Positions 8,191 to 16,675 of a stretch of 64,000 nt of DNA are shown here, one piece after another. How positions within the stretch are numbered: the first letter of the stretch is position 1; each line of letters begins with the position of its first letter. The stretch is from Flavobacterium sp. MedPE-SWcel (lineage in GTDB: Bacteria > Bacteroidota > Bacteroidia > Flavobacteriales > Flavobacteriaceae), in NCBI GenBank assembly GCA_001874325.1, contig MPCW01000002.1, forward strand, positions 62,001 to 126,000. The letters run 5' to 3'. A program made the position numbers and the translations under genes. Below the pieces are notes generated by a model. The model was not told the origin of the DNA. It made no database searches and saw nothing but the letters and a program-made list of their open reading frames with translations.

Positions 8191-9162
8191 ATGAAACTAA
8201 AATTACTACTACAGTTTTTACTATTAGCATTTATACTACAAGGATGTATGTATAGTGGTACTGAAACAATTACTAATAATAATATTACTCCTGAACTTAG
8301 AGAAACAATACATATCAAAAATGATAGCCTATTAGATGCACTTTCTAATAGTAATATGAAATCCTTTAAAGCATTAGGTTCTCCAGATTTTGTTAAGCAT
8401 TTACAAAGCCGCATCAACAATATTGTATGGGCATATAGAAAAGGATATCTAAAAACTGAGTACACTGTATATAATGAATATTATAACAAACATAGTAAAG
8501 CTCCAAATAATTCAAAAATAGAATCTGAGGAGGGTGAATTTACTTTTATATACGGTAACAACTCTAAAGAAACTTATGTATCGTTACTAAAAACATCATA
8601 TGCTGGTATAGCGGATTATCTAATTACAGTTATTTATGAATTAATAGATAATCAATGGAAGTTAAACTACGTACATATAGATCCACTAGGTCAGTACAAC
8701 AAAAATGCACAACAGTATTTTGAGATCGCTAAAAAGAAAGAAAAGGAAGGCTATATTATAGACGCTTACATTAATTGTGACATTGCCGAAAATTGTCTTA
8801 CTCCTGCTGGAGAAATGTTAAAGTATGATAATGAAGATAAAATACTCTTTTATCATAAAACATGGAGAGAGCAAATAAATAATGAATATCCATTCCCCCA
8901 ACATTTAAAAGCTATTAGTAGTTCTCCTACTGTTATGAAGTTTGAACCTGTGAAAAACAGAGAAGGAATGTTTCCTCTATTTACTTATGACACTCAAATA
9001 CCAATAACAGATACTGTATTACTGAAAATGGAATTTGAAGAAGTAAAACGAGAAATCAGACAACTATATAAAGGACTCGACTTTAATAAAAAATACATTT
9101 ATTATAGAGTTTATCACGAAGATAACAACAGAGACTATCATGAGTTTAAAGAAGTAAAATAA
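8191..9162 (+). CDS. Hypothetical lipoprotein
   Basis: The chosen ATG gives MKLKLLLQFLLLAFILQGC, a signal peptide ending in the lipobox LQGC at residues 16-19, so the mature protein is lipid-anchored. An in-frame TTG at 8140 would put extra residues in front and is less likely. The remaining 300 residues are soluble and rich in Tyr, Lys and Asn; I recognise no domain. A segment near residues 130-160 (YAGIADYLITVIYELIDNQWKLNYVHIDP) looks like the strand pattern of NTF2-like folds, but this is a weak impression. It is preceded by the second inverted repeat and followed by a strong terminator, so it may be its own unit. Confidence 0.75.
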   Translation: MKLKLLLQFLLLAFILQGCMYSGTETITNNNITPELRETIHIKNDSLLDALSNSNMKSFKALGSPDFVKHLQSRINNIVWAYRKGYLKTEYTVYNEYYNKHSKAPNNSKIESEEGEFTFIYGNNSKETYVSLLKTSYAGIADYLITVIYELIDNQWKLNYVHIDPLGQYNKNAQQYFEIAKKKEKEGYIIDAYINCDIAENCLTPAGEMLKYDNEDKILFYHKTWREQINNEYPFPQHLKAISSSPTVMKFEPVKNREGMFPLFTYDTQIPITDTVLLKMEFEEVKREIRQLYKGLDFNKKYIYYRVYHEDNNRDYHEFKEVK

Positions 9163-9179
9163 AAAATACAACCAATATT

Positions 9180-9209
9180 AAACGCCCCTTATAGGGGCGT
9201 TTTTTTATA
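9180..9209 (+). terminator. Rho-independent terminator
   Basis: AACGCCCC, loop TTAT, perfectly matching AGGGGCGTT and seven T, 18 bases after the lipoprotein gene stop. Confidence 0.92.
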
Positions 9210-9383
9210 TACACCATTTCATCATTATTCGTTATATTTACATATAGATCGAAGATCTAAATAACCCTAAAACCCAAACCACGATTACGAAAAACAACAT
9301 TTCATGACAATGCATATATTGATGATTAAATAATTTAAGAAAATAACATATTATTCATTAAAAATAAAAAAACATTATTTTAA

Positions 9384-9413
9384 TATGCATGCATACTATT
9401 TTTCGTATATTTG
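9384..9413 (+). promoter_or_regulatory. Putative promoter and operator of the marR-fad operon
   Basis: TATATTTG at 9406-9413 fits the Bacteroidota TANNTTTG element at -7 and lies 16 bases before the ATG. Just upstream, TATGCATGCATA (9384-9395) is a perfect 12-base palindrome that would overlap the -33 region, a fitting place for MarR binding. TTTTTC (9399-9404) and GAAAAA (9413-9418) form a further imperfect dyad around the -7 box. No clear -33 TTTG is visible. Confidence 0.45.
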
Positions 9414-9429
9414 AAAAACGATACTTTTT

Positions 9430-9900
9430 ATGAAAGACAAAACAATAGATTATATACTAAGAGCAACATGGCAGGCAGTAGCAAGAATGTATAATGAAGA
9501 GGCCTCTAAATATGGAGCTACGATGTCCATTGGTTTTGCCTTATTATCTATTGATAAAGAAAAAGGGATATCATCTACCGCACTAGGGCCGCAAATGGGA
9601 ATGGAACCTACAAGCTTAACTCGAACATTAAAATCGATGGAAGAGAAAGGTTTAATAGTACGAAAGAAAAATCCTGTAGATGGAAGAGGTGTGATTATAC
9701 ATCTTACCGAGCTGGGCAGAGAGAAAAGAGAACTATCTAAAACTACAGTACTAAAATTTAATGATATTGTAAAAGAGCATGTGTCGCAAGAAAAATTAGA
9801 CCATTTTACTGAAGTAGCTGAAGTAATTAACGGATTAATCTCTGAAAAGAAAATTTATGCTACAGATGATAGCAATAAGGATGAAACTGTGAACAAATAA
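9430..9900 (+). CDS. MarR family transcriptional regulator
   Basis: The 156-residue protein has the MarR winged-helix layout: an N-terminal dimer helix, the recognition region (TALGPQMGMEPTSLTRTLKSMEEKGL, residues about 55-80), the wing (RKKNPVDGRGVIIHLTELG) and a C-terminal dimer helix. It is the first gene of a run ending with the beta-oxidation genes, 33 bases before the fadN-like gene. A role as a repressor that responds to acyl-CoA or fatty acid is likely from context (compare FadR regulators in other phyla), though the ligand cannot be read from the sequence. Confidence 0.92.
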   Translation: MKDKTIDYILRATWQAVARMYNEEASKYGATMSIGFALLSIDKEKGISSTALGPQMGMEPTSLTRTLKSMEEKGLIVRKKNPVDGRGVIIHLTELGREKRELSKTTVLKFNDIVKEHVSQEKLDHFTEVAEVINGLISEKKIYATDDSNKDETVNK

Positions 9901-9933
9901 AATAGGCTAAACAAACAAAAACTATTATAACAA

Positions 9934-12324
9934 ATGAAACGCACTATTAAAAAAGTAGCCGTTATTGGCTCAGGTATTATGGGATCAGGTATAGCCTGCC
10001 ATTTTGCTAATATTGGTGTAGAAGTTCTTTTGCTAGATATAGCTCCTAAAGAGCTTACAGAGGCAGAAACCAAAAAAGGACTTACTCTGCAAGATAAAAT
10101 GGTTAAAAATAGAATTGTTAACCATCATCTTACTACTTCGTTAAAATCGAAGCCCTCCCCTATTTATCATCAAAAATTTGCTTCACGTATAACTACAGGA
10201 AATCTTGATGATGATTTATCTAAAATCGCTGATGTCGATTGGATTATTGAAGTTGTAGTAGAACGATTAGACATAAAACAAAAAGTATTTGAACAAATAG
10301 AAAAGTACCGTAAAGCTGGTACAATTATTACCTCTAACACCTCAGGAATTCCAATTAAGTTTATGAGTGAAGGAAGAAGTGAAGATTTCCAAAAACATTT
10401 CTGCGGAACACACTTTTTTAACCCACCACGTTACTTAAAACTTTTCGAAATTATACCAGGTCCTAACACTTCGCAAGAAGTATTAAACTTTTTAAATAAC
10501 TATGGTGAAAAGTTCTTAGGTAAAACCACAGTAGTAGCTAAAGATACACCTGCCTTTATTGGTAACCGTATAGGTATATATGGTATTATGAGTATGTTTC
10601 ATCAGGTAAAAGAAATGGGGCTTACAATAGAGGAAGTTGATAAACTTACAGGACCTGTAATTGGTCGCCCTAAATCAGCTACTTTTCGTACTGTAGATGT
10701 AGTAGGACTTGATACTTTAGTACATGTTGCTAATGGTATTTATGACAACTGCACTAACGATGAAGCTCATGAACTATTTAAAGTACCTGACTTTGTTAAC
10801 GCAATGATGGAAAACAAATGGTTAGGTAGTAAAACAAAACAAGGCTTTTACAAAAAAGAAGGTAAAGTAATTACATCTTTAGACCTCAACACGTTAGAAT
10901 ATAGAGAGAAACAAAAAACTTCTTTTGCAACATTAGAGCTTACTAAAAATATAGACAGACCTATAGATCGTTTTAAAGTACTTGTAAAAGGTACTGATAA
11001 AGCAGGAGAGTTTTACCGTAAAAACTTTACAGGTATGTTTGCTTATGTAGCCAACCGTATTCCTGAAATTACCGATGACCTTTACAAGATTGATGATGCC
11101 ATGAAAGCAGGTTTTGGTTGGGAAAATGGTCCTTTCGAAATTTGGGATGCCATAGGCGTAGAAAAAGGTGTCGAGCTAATGAAAGCCGAAGGGCTTGAGC
11201 CTGCTAGTTGGGTAAATGACATGATTGCATCTGGTAGTACTAGTTTTTATACCGTTAAAGAAGGGAATACTTACTACTATGATATAGAATCTAAATCACA
11301 GCAAAAAGTGCCTGGTCAAGACTCATTTATTATCCTGAATAACATTCGTGAAACCAAAAAAGTGTGGAGTAATAACGAAGCTATTATAGAAGATTTAGGC
11401 GATGGAATTTTAAACTTAGAATTCCAGAGCAAAATGAATACCATAGGTGGCGGAGTATTACAAGGTATTAATAAAGCTATCGATCTTACCGAAAAAGAAT
11501 ATGATGGTCTAGTAATAGGAAATCAAGCAGCTAACTTCTCTGTAGGAGCAAATATCGGAATGATATTTATGATGGCTGTAGAACAGGAATATGATGAGCT
11601 AAACATGGCTATAAAAATGTTCCAAGATACTATGATGCGTGTTCGCTATTCTTCTACTCCTGTAGTAGTAGCACCGCACGGTATGACACTAGGTGGTGGA
11701 TGTGAAATGAGCATGCATGCTGATAAAGTAGTTGCTGCTGCCGAAACATACATTGGTTTAGTAGAATTTGGAGTAGGTGTTATTCCTGGTGGTGGTGGTT
11801 CTAAAGAAATGACACTACGTGCAGCGGATACTTTTAGAAAAAATGATGTAGAGCTTAATGTATTACAAGAATACTTCCTATCTGTTGCTATGGCAAAAGT
11901 ATCAACCTCAGCTTATGAAGCTTTTGATACTGGAGTATTACAAAAAGGTAAAGACATTATTGTAGTAAATAAAGACAGACAATTAGCTGAGGCTAAGAAA
12001 CACGCTAAACTACTTGCCGAAGCTGGTTATACACAACCTATACGCCGTAAGGATGTAAAAGTATTAGGTAAACAAGCACTAGGTATGTTCTTAGTAGGTA
12101 CTGATAGTATGGAAGCGGGTAACTATATAAGTGAACACGATAAGAAAATAGCTAATAAGCTAGCCTATGTTATGGCTGGTGGCGATTTAAGTGAACCTAC
12201 ACTAGTAAGCGAACAGTATTTATTAGACTTAGAACGCGAAGCTTTTCTATCACTATGTACTGAACGTAAAACTTTAGAACGTATACAGCATATGCTAACT
12301 AAAGGAAAACCGCTAAGAAACTAG
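9934..12324 (+). CDS. fadN: 3-hydroxyacyl-CoA dehydrogenase / enoyl-CoA hydratase (FadN type)
   Basis: This bifunctional beta-oxidation enzyme hydrates 2-enoyl-CoA and oxidises 3-hydroxyacyl-CoA with NAD. Here the dehydrogenase is N-terminal: the Rossmann loop GSGIMG is at residues 12-17, and the C-terminal half of that domain carries KDTPAFIGNRIG at about 205-215. The hydratase domain is C-terminal, with LGGGCEMSMHAD and GVIPGGGGSKEM. This is the reverse of the order in E. coli FadB and matches Bacillus FadN in order and length (796 residues here, about 790 there). It is followed after 30 bases by the thiolase gene. Confidence 0.92.
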   Translation: MKRTIKKVAVIGSGIMGSGIACHFANIGVEVLLLDIAPKELTEAETKKGLTLQDKMVKNRIVNHHLTTSLKSKPSPIYHQKFASRITTGNLDDDLSKIADVDWIIEVVVERLDIKQKVFEQIEKYRKAGTIITSNTSGIPIKFMSEGRSEDFQKHFCGTHFFNPPRYLKLFEIIPGPNTSQEVLNFLNNYGEKFLGKTTVVAKDTPAFIGNRIGIYGIMSMFHQVKEMGLTIEEVDKLTGPVIGRPKSATFRTVDVVGLDTLVHVANGIYDNCTNDEAHELFKVPDFVNAMMENKWLGSKTKQGFYKKEGKVITSLDLNTLEYREKQKTSFATLELTKNIDRPIDRFKVLVKGTDKAGEFYRKNFTGMFAYVANRIPEITDDLYKIDDAMKAGFGWENGPFEIWDAIGVEKGVELMKAEGLEPASWVNDMIASGSTSFYTVKEGNTYYYDIESKSQQKVPGQDSFIILNNIRETKKVWSNNEAIIEDLGDGILNLEFQSKMNTIGGGVLQGINKAIDLTEKEYDGLVIGNQAANFSVGANIGMIFMMAVEQEYDELNMAIKMFQDTMMRVRYSSTPVVVAPHGMTLGGGCEMSMHADKVVAAAETYIGLVEFGVGVIPGGGGSKEMTLRAADTFRKNDVELNVLQEYFLSVAMAKVSTSAYEAFDTGVLQKGKDIIVVNKDRQLAEAKKHAKLLAEAGYTQPIRRKDVKVLGKQALGMFLVGTDSMEAGNYISEHDKKIANKLAYVMAGGDLSEPTLVSEQYLLDLEREAFLSLCTERKTLERIQHMLTKGKPLRN

Positions 12325-12354
12325 TAACACGCTATAATATCTAAAACCGAAACA

Positions 12355-13536
12355 ATGAAAACAGCATATATAGTAAAAGCATACAGAACGGCAGTAGGTA
12401 AAGCACCTAAAGGCGTATTCCGATTTAAACGACCTGATGAACTGGCAGCAGAAACCATTGAGCATATCATGAAAGAACTGCCTGATTTTGATAAAACTCG
12501 TATTGACGATGTTATTGTAGGTAATGCAATGCCAGAAGCTGAACAAGGTTTAAACTTTGCCCGTCTTATATCACTTATGGGACTTAAGGTTGAAGATGTA
12601 CCTGGTGTAACAGTAAACCGTTACTGTGCATCGGGACTAGAAACTATTGCTATGGCTACAGCTAAAATACAAAGCGGTATGGCCGATTGTATTATAGCAG
12701 GTGGTGCAGAAAGTATGAGTTATATACCAATGGGAGGTTACAAACCTGTACCCGACTATAAAGCTGCTAAAGACGGAAATGAAGACTATTACTGGGGTAT
12801 GGGTCTTACCGCTGAAGCAGTAGCTAAAAAATATAATGTTAGCCGAGAGGATCAAGACAAGTTTGCCTATGAATCGCACCAAAAAGCGCTAAAAGCACAG
12901 GCAGATGGTAAGTTTGATAAACAGATTGCCCCCATAACTGTAGATCAAGTATATATAGACGAGAACGGTAAAAAAGCTACAAAAAGCTATACCGTTACTA
13001 AGGACGAAGGTCCACGTGCTAACACCTCTATCGAAGCGCTTGCAAAATTGCGTCCTGTTTTTGCTGCTGATGGTAGCGTTACTGCAGGTACATCGTCACA
13101 AATGAGTGATGGTGCTGCCTTTGTAATGGTAATGAGTGAAGAAATGGTTAAAGAACTAAACCTTGAACCAATTGCTAGAATGGTTAGTTATGCCGCTGCA
13201 GGTGTAGAACCAAGAATAATGGGAATAGGTCCTGTAAAAGCCATACCAAAGGCATTGAAACAAGCAGGAATGAAGTTAGATGATATTAACCTTATTGAAC
13301 TTAACGAAGCCTTTGCATCGCAATCGCTTGCTGTAGTGCGTGAGCTAGGTATTAATACAGATATAGTAAATGTAAATGGTGGTGCAATTGCACTAGGTCA
13401 TCCACTAGGATGTACAGGAGCAAAACTATCAGTACAGTTATTTGACGAAATGAAACGCCGTGGCGATAAATATGGTATGGTAACCATGTGTGTAGGTACA
13501 GGTCAAGGTGCAGCAGGAATATATGAGCTTCTTTAA
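12355..13536 (+). CDS. fadA: Acetyl-CoA C-acyltransferase (3-ketoacyl-CoA thiolase)
   Basis: The enzyme cleaves 3-ketoacyl-CoA with CoA in the last step of each beta-oxidation round. All three catalytic elements are present: Cys91 in NRYCASGLE (acylated), His349 in [11 protein letters not shown], and Cys379 in [14 protein letters not shown] at 317-321 is the usual substrate-loop motif. The length of 393 residues is normal. It lies between the fadN and fadE type genes with gaps of 30 and 46 bases, so one transcript is expected. Confidence 0.95.
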   Translation: MKTAYIVKAYRTAVGKAPKGVFRFKRPDELAAETIEHIMKELPDFDKTRIDDVIVGNAMPEAEQGLNFARLISLMGLKVEDVPGVTVNRYCASGLETIAMATAKIQSGMADCIIAGGAESMSYIPMGGYKPVPDYKAAKDGNEDYYWGMGLTAEAVAKKYNVSREDQDKFAYESHQKALKAQADGKFDKQIAPITVDQVYIDENGKKATKSYTVTKDEGPRANTSIEALAKLRPVFAADGSVTAGTSSQMSDGAAFVMVMSEEMVKELNLEPIARMVSYAAAGVEPRIMGIGPVKAIPKALKQAGMKLDDINLIELNEAFASQSLAVVRELGINTDIVNVNGGAIALGHPLGCTGAKLSVQLFDEMKRRGDKYGMVTMCVGTGQGAAGIYELL

Positions 13537-13582
13537 GTTCATTTCATATCTATTTAAAGTCCATAATTAAAAAAATATTCAG

Positions 13583-15373
13583 ATGAGTGATATAGCAAGA
13601 GGAGGTCAATTCCTTGTAACAGAAACAAAATGTGAAGATATATTCACACCCGAAGATTTTTCGGAAGAGCAGATTATGATGCGTGACTCGGTTAAAGAAT
13701 TTATTGACCGTGAGATATGGCCTAATAAAGATCGTTTTGAGAAAAAAGATTATGCCTTTACCGAAGAGTCAATGCGAAAGGCAGGAGAACTTGGTTTTCT
13801 TGGCGTAGCCGTACCTACAGAGTATAATGGTATGGATATGGGCTTTGTTTCGACTATGTTAGTTTGCGATTACATTTCTGGAGCTACAGGCTCCTTCTCT
13901 ACTGCTTTTGGAGCTCACACAGGTATTGGTACTATGCCAATAACGTTATATGGAACTGAAGAACAAAAACAAAAATATGTCCCAAAATTAGCTACAGGTG
14001 AATGGTTCGGTGCTTATTGCCTTACCGAACCAGGTGCTGGTAGTGATGCTAATTCTGGTAAAACAAAAGCTGTATTATCTGACGATGGTACACACTATAA
14101 AATAAGTGGGCAAAAAATGTGGATATCTAATGCAGGGTTCTGTAATGTATTCATTGTATTTGCTCGTATAGAAAATGATAAAAACATTACAGGGTTTATT
14201 ATAGAAAATAATCCTGAAAATGGAATCTCTCTAGGAGAAGAAGAACACAAACTAGGTATTAGAGCCTCCTCTACCCGCCAGGTTTTCTTTAGTGAAACTA
14301 AAGTACCTGTAGAGAATATGCTTTCTGAGCGTGGTAATGGTTTTAAAATAGCCATGAACGCTCTTAATGTAGGGCGTATAAAACTAGCTGCTGCATGTTT
14401 AGATGCACAACGTAGAACAATTGCTAACTCTGTTAACTATGCAAACGAACGTGTACAGTTTAAAACACCTATAGCCAACTTTGGTGCTATTCGTGCTAAA
14501 CTTGCTGAAATGGCTATGAGTTGTTATGCTGGTGAAAGTGCTAGTTATAGAGCAGCAAAAAATATTGAAGATCGTATTAATGCTCGTATGGCAAAAGGCG
14601 AAAGCCATCAAGATGCAGAGCTTAAGGGTGTAGAAGAATTTGCTATTGAATGCTCTATACTTAAAGTAGCAGTATCTGAAGATATACAAAACTGTTCTGA
14701 CGAGGGTATACAAATATTTGGAGGTATGGGCTTCTCTGAGGATACTCCAATGGAAAGTGCTTGGAGAGATGCTCGTATTGCTCGTATTTATGAAGGTACT
14801 AATGAAATCAACCGTATGTTATCGGTAGGGATGCTTATTAAAAAAGCTATGAAAGGTCATGTAGACCTTTTAGGTCCTGCCATGAAGGTTGCCGAAGAAT
14901 TAATGAGTATACCATCATTTGATATACCAGATTATTCAGAGTTATTTGCTGAAGAAAAAGAAATGATTGTAAAGCTTAAAAAAGCTTTCCTTATGGTTGC
15001 TGGTAGTGCCGTACAAAAATATGGTCCTGAACTAGAAGAACATCAACAACTACTAATGGCTGCTGCTGATATTCTTATCGAAATATATATGGCTGAGTCT
15101 ACTATATTACGTACAGAGAAATTAGCAAAAAGTAAAGGAAAAGAAAACGTGAAAGAGCAAATAGCTATGGCACAACTTTACTTATACAAAGCTGTAGATA
15201 TTGTAAACGATAAAGGTAAAGAAGGTATTGCCTCTTTTGCCGAAGGTGATGAACAACGCATGATGCTAATGGGGCTTAAACGTTTTACTAAGTATACTAA
15301 CTTACCAAATGTTATTGCACTAAGAGAAGTTATTGCTGCAAAAATAGTAACCGAAAACAGTTACCCGTTTTAA
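13583..15373 (+). CDS. fadE: Acyl-CoA dehydrogenase (FadE, Bacillus type)
   Basis: This FAD enzyme performs the first oxidation of beta-oxidation. The N-terminal two thirds show the standard fold, with CLTEPGAGSDAN and KMWISNAGF for FAD/substrate binding at about 153-186. The end of the core has the IYEGTNEINR signature, where the glutamate is the usual base position. A C-terminal extension of about 170 residues is typical of the Bacillus FadE group (596 residues here) rather than the short-chain enzymes of 380 residues. It is the last gene of the operon and is followed by a perfect 16-base-pair terminator stem. Confidence 0.94.
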   Translation: MSDIARGGQFLVTETKCEDIFTPEDFSEEQIMMRDSVKEFIDREIWPNKDRFEKKDYAFTEESMRKAGELGFLGVAVPTEYNGMDMGFVSTMLVCDYISGATGSFSTAFGAHTGIGTMPITLYGTEEQKQKYVPKLATGEWFGAYCLTEPGAGSDANSGKTKAVLSDDGTHYKISGQKMWISNAGFCNVFIVFARIENDKNITGFIIENNPENGISLGEEEHKLGIRASSTRQVFFSETKVPVENMLSERGNGFKIAMNALNVGRIKLAAACLDAQRRTIANSVNYANERVQFKTPIANFGAIRAKLAEMAMSCYAGESASYRAAKNIEDRINARMAKGESHQDAELKGVEEFAIECSILKVAVSEDIQNCSDEGIQIFGGMGFSEDTPMESAWRDARIARIYEGTNEINRMLSVGMLIKKAMKGHVDLLGPAMKVAEELMSIPSFDIPDYSELFAEEKEMIVKLKKAFLMVAGSAVQKYGPELEEHQQLLMAAADILIEIYMAESTILRTEKLAKSKGKENVKEQIAMAQLYLYKAVDIVNDKGKEGIASFAEGDEQRMMLMGLKRFTKYTNLPNVIALREVIAAKIVTENSYPF

Positions 15374-15406
15374 CTTAGAAGTTTTAGTTTAGTTAATTTT
15401 AATACT

Positions 15407-15448
15407 GAAAACTCCTTAATGCATACGCATTAAGGAGTTTTCCTTTTT
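15407..15448 (+). terminator. Terminator of the fad operon
   Basis: Perfect 16-base arms (GAAAACTCCTTAATGC and complement) with loop ATAC, followed by CTTTTT. Confidence 0.93.
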
Positions 15449-15501
15449 ATAGCTTTAAAAATCATATAGATGTTTTAAAATAAAATAGTTAATTTTAGCT
15501 T

Positions 15502-15864
15502 ATGACTTTATTATCAAAAATAGTAGTTGCTTTTATAGCTATCATACATATCTACATTCTTTGGTTAGAAATGTTTGGATGGATGACTAGAGCTAAAAAA
15601 GTATTTAGAAAATTCCCTCCAGAACTTTTTGCTGCAACAAAAACTATGGCTGCAAATCAAGGTTTGTATAATGGATTTTTAGCAGCTGGGTTATTATGGT
15701 CATTATTTATTACCGATGCTACTTGGAGTATTAATATAGCTACCTTTTTCTTAGGCTGTGTATTAATAGCTGGTATGTATGGAGCAACAACAGTACAAAA
15801 AACTATTTTATATGTACAGGCTGTACCTGCAATAATTGGTTTATTTTTGATCCATATTTTATAA
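15502..15864 (+). CDS. DUF1304 family membrane protein
   Basis: The 120-residue protein has four hydrophobic segments (about 5-24, 56-70, 76-94, 102-119). Its early IHIYILWLEMFGW stretch and the central ANQGLYNGFLAAGL motif are hallmarks of DUF1304, a family of small inner-membrane proteins of unknown function. It heads a group of three short genes (15502, 15875, 16094) separated by 10 and 27 bases that ends at a strong terminator, so they may share a transcript. Confidence 0.88.
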   Translation: MTLLSKIVVAFIAIIHIYILWLEMFGWMTRAKKVFRKFPPELFAATKTMAANQGLYNGFLAAGLLWSLFITDATWSINIATFFLGCVLIAGMYGATTVQKTILYVQAVPAIIGLFLIHIL

Positions 15865-15874
15865 AACTCAACTC

Positions 15875-16066
15875 ATGAAAAAAGGACATATTATTTTAGT
15901 GTTTCTTTTAGGAACATTCCTAACATTTTTAGGAGCATTATTTAAATTACAGCATTGGCCATACGGAACATTTTTTCTTAATATAGGACTTATTGTACAA
16001 ATTATAGCAGCAGTAATGGTAGTTATTAAGCTTTTCAAGAAAGCCAAAAACAAGAAGGTTAAATAA
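15875..16066 (+). CDS. GldL-like two-helix mini membrane protein
   Basis: The 63-residue protein consists of two membrane segments (about 5-24 and 33-53) and a Lys-rich tail. The stretch GALFKLQHWPYG between them closely resembles the corresponding piece of GldL, the membrane motor subunit of T9SS and gliding. GldL carries a long cytoplasmic part that is absent here. Many Bacteroidota encode such short relatives; a role in gliding or secretion is not shown. It begins 10 bases after the DUF1304 gene. Confidence 0.75.
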   Translation: MKKGHIILVFLLGTFLTFLGALFKLQHWPYGTFFLNIGLIVQIIAAVMVVIKLFKKAKNKKVK

Positions 16067-16093
16067 ATTACTCTTCAATAATGAATAATAGAA

Positions 16094-16642
16094 ATGGAAT
16101 TAAAAGAACTTACAACAGATAGACTCAAATTACGTATAGTAACAGCTGATACTTACAATTATATTTTTGAAAACTTTAATGATAACAAAATTAAGAACTT
16201 TTTAGGTCTTGAGTCTGATGAAGCATTAAAAGAAGAAAAAGAAAAATATACAAAAGGAGTTACTACCTATAATAGATCTTTTGTTCATTTTTATATCATA
16301 GAACCTGATACTAATAAGGTTATTGGTTGGAGTGGTTACCATACTTGGTATACCGACCATAACCGTGCAGAAATTGGTTATTCATTATTTGATGACACTC
16401 ATAAACGAAAAGGGTATATGAGTGAACTATTACCTGTTTTACTTCAATATGGGTTTGAAACGATGAAGTTGTACCGAATAGAGGCTTTTGTAGGTAAAGA
16501 TAATTCCCCTTCTAAAAGACTAATGGATAAGTTCAACTTTATAAAAGAAGGTCACTTAAGAGAGCATTATTGTAATAAGAGTACTGGAATTATGGAAGAC
16601 TCTCTTGTATATTCTTTATTACAACATGAATATAATAAATAA
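16094..16642 (+). CDS. GNAT family N-acetyltransferase (RimJ/RimL-like)
   Basis: The 182-residue protein shows the GNAT order: TDRLKLRIVT near the start, GWSGYHTWYTDHNRAEIGYSL as the central strands (about 77-97), a cofactor-binding helix start (HKRKGYMSELLPVLLQYGF), and the RIEAFVGKDNSPSKRLMDKFNF strand-helix. Such enzymes acetylate ribosomal proteins, other N-termini or small amines; the substrate is unknown. It is the last gene of a short cluster, and its stop codon touches a strong terminator. Confidence 0.88.
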   Translation: MELKELTTDRLKLRIVTADTYNYIFENFNDNKIKNFLGLESDEALKEEKEKYTKGVTTYNRSFVHFYIIEPDTNKVIGWSGYHTWYTDHNRAEIGYSLFDDTHKRKGYMSELLPVLLQYGFETMKLYRIEAFVGKDNSPSKRLMDKFNFIKEGHLREHYCNKSTGIMEDSLVYSLLQHEYNK

Positions 16643-16672
16643 AAAAGAGGGGTTTTTCAACCCCTCTTTTTT
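16641..16672. terminator. Bidirectional terminator between convergent genes
   Basis: A-run and GAGGGG, loop TTTTTCAA, CCCCTC and T-run. It separates the GNAT gene (+) from hutH (-) and can serve both. Confidence 0.92.
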
Positions 16673-16675
16673 GTA

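Noticed and set aside
15502..16642. Mobile or defence island made of three short genes
   Set aside because: All three match ordinary chromosomal families and composition equals the surroundings.
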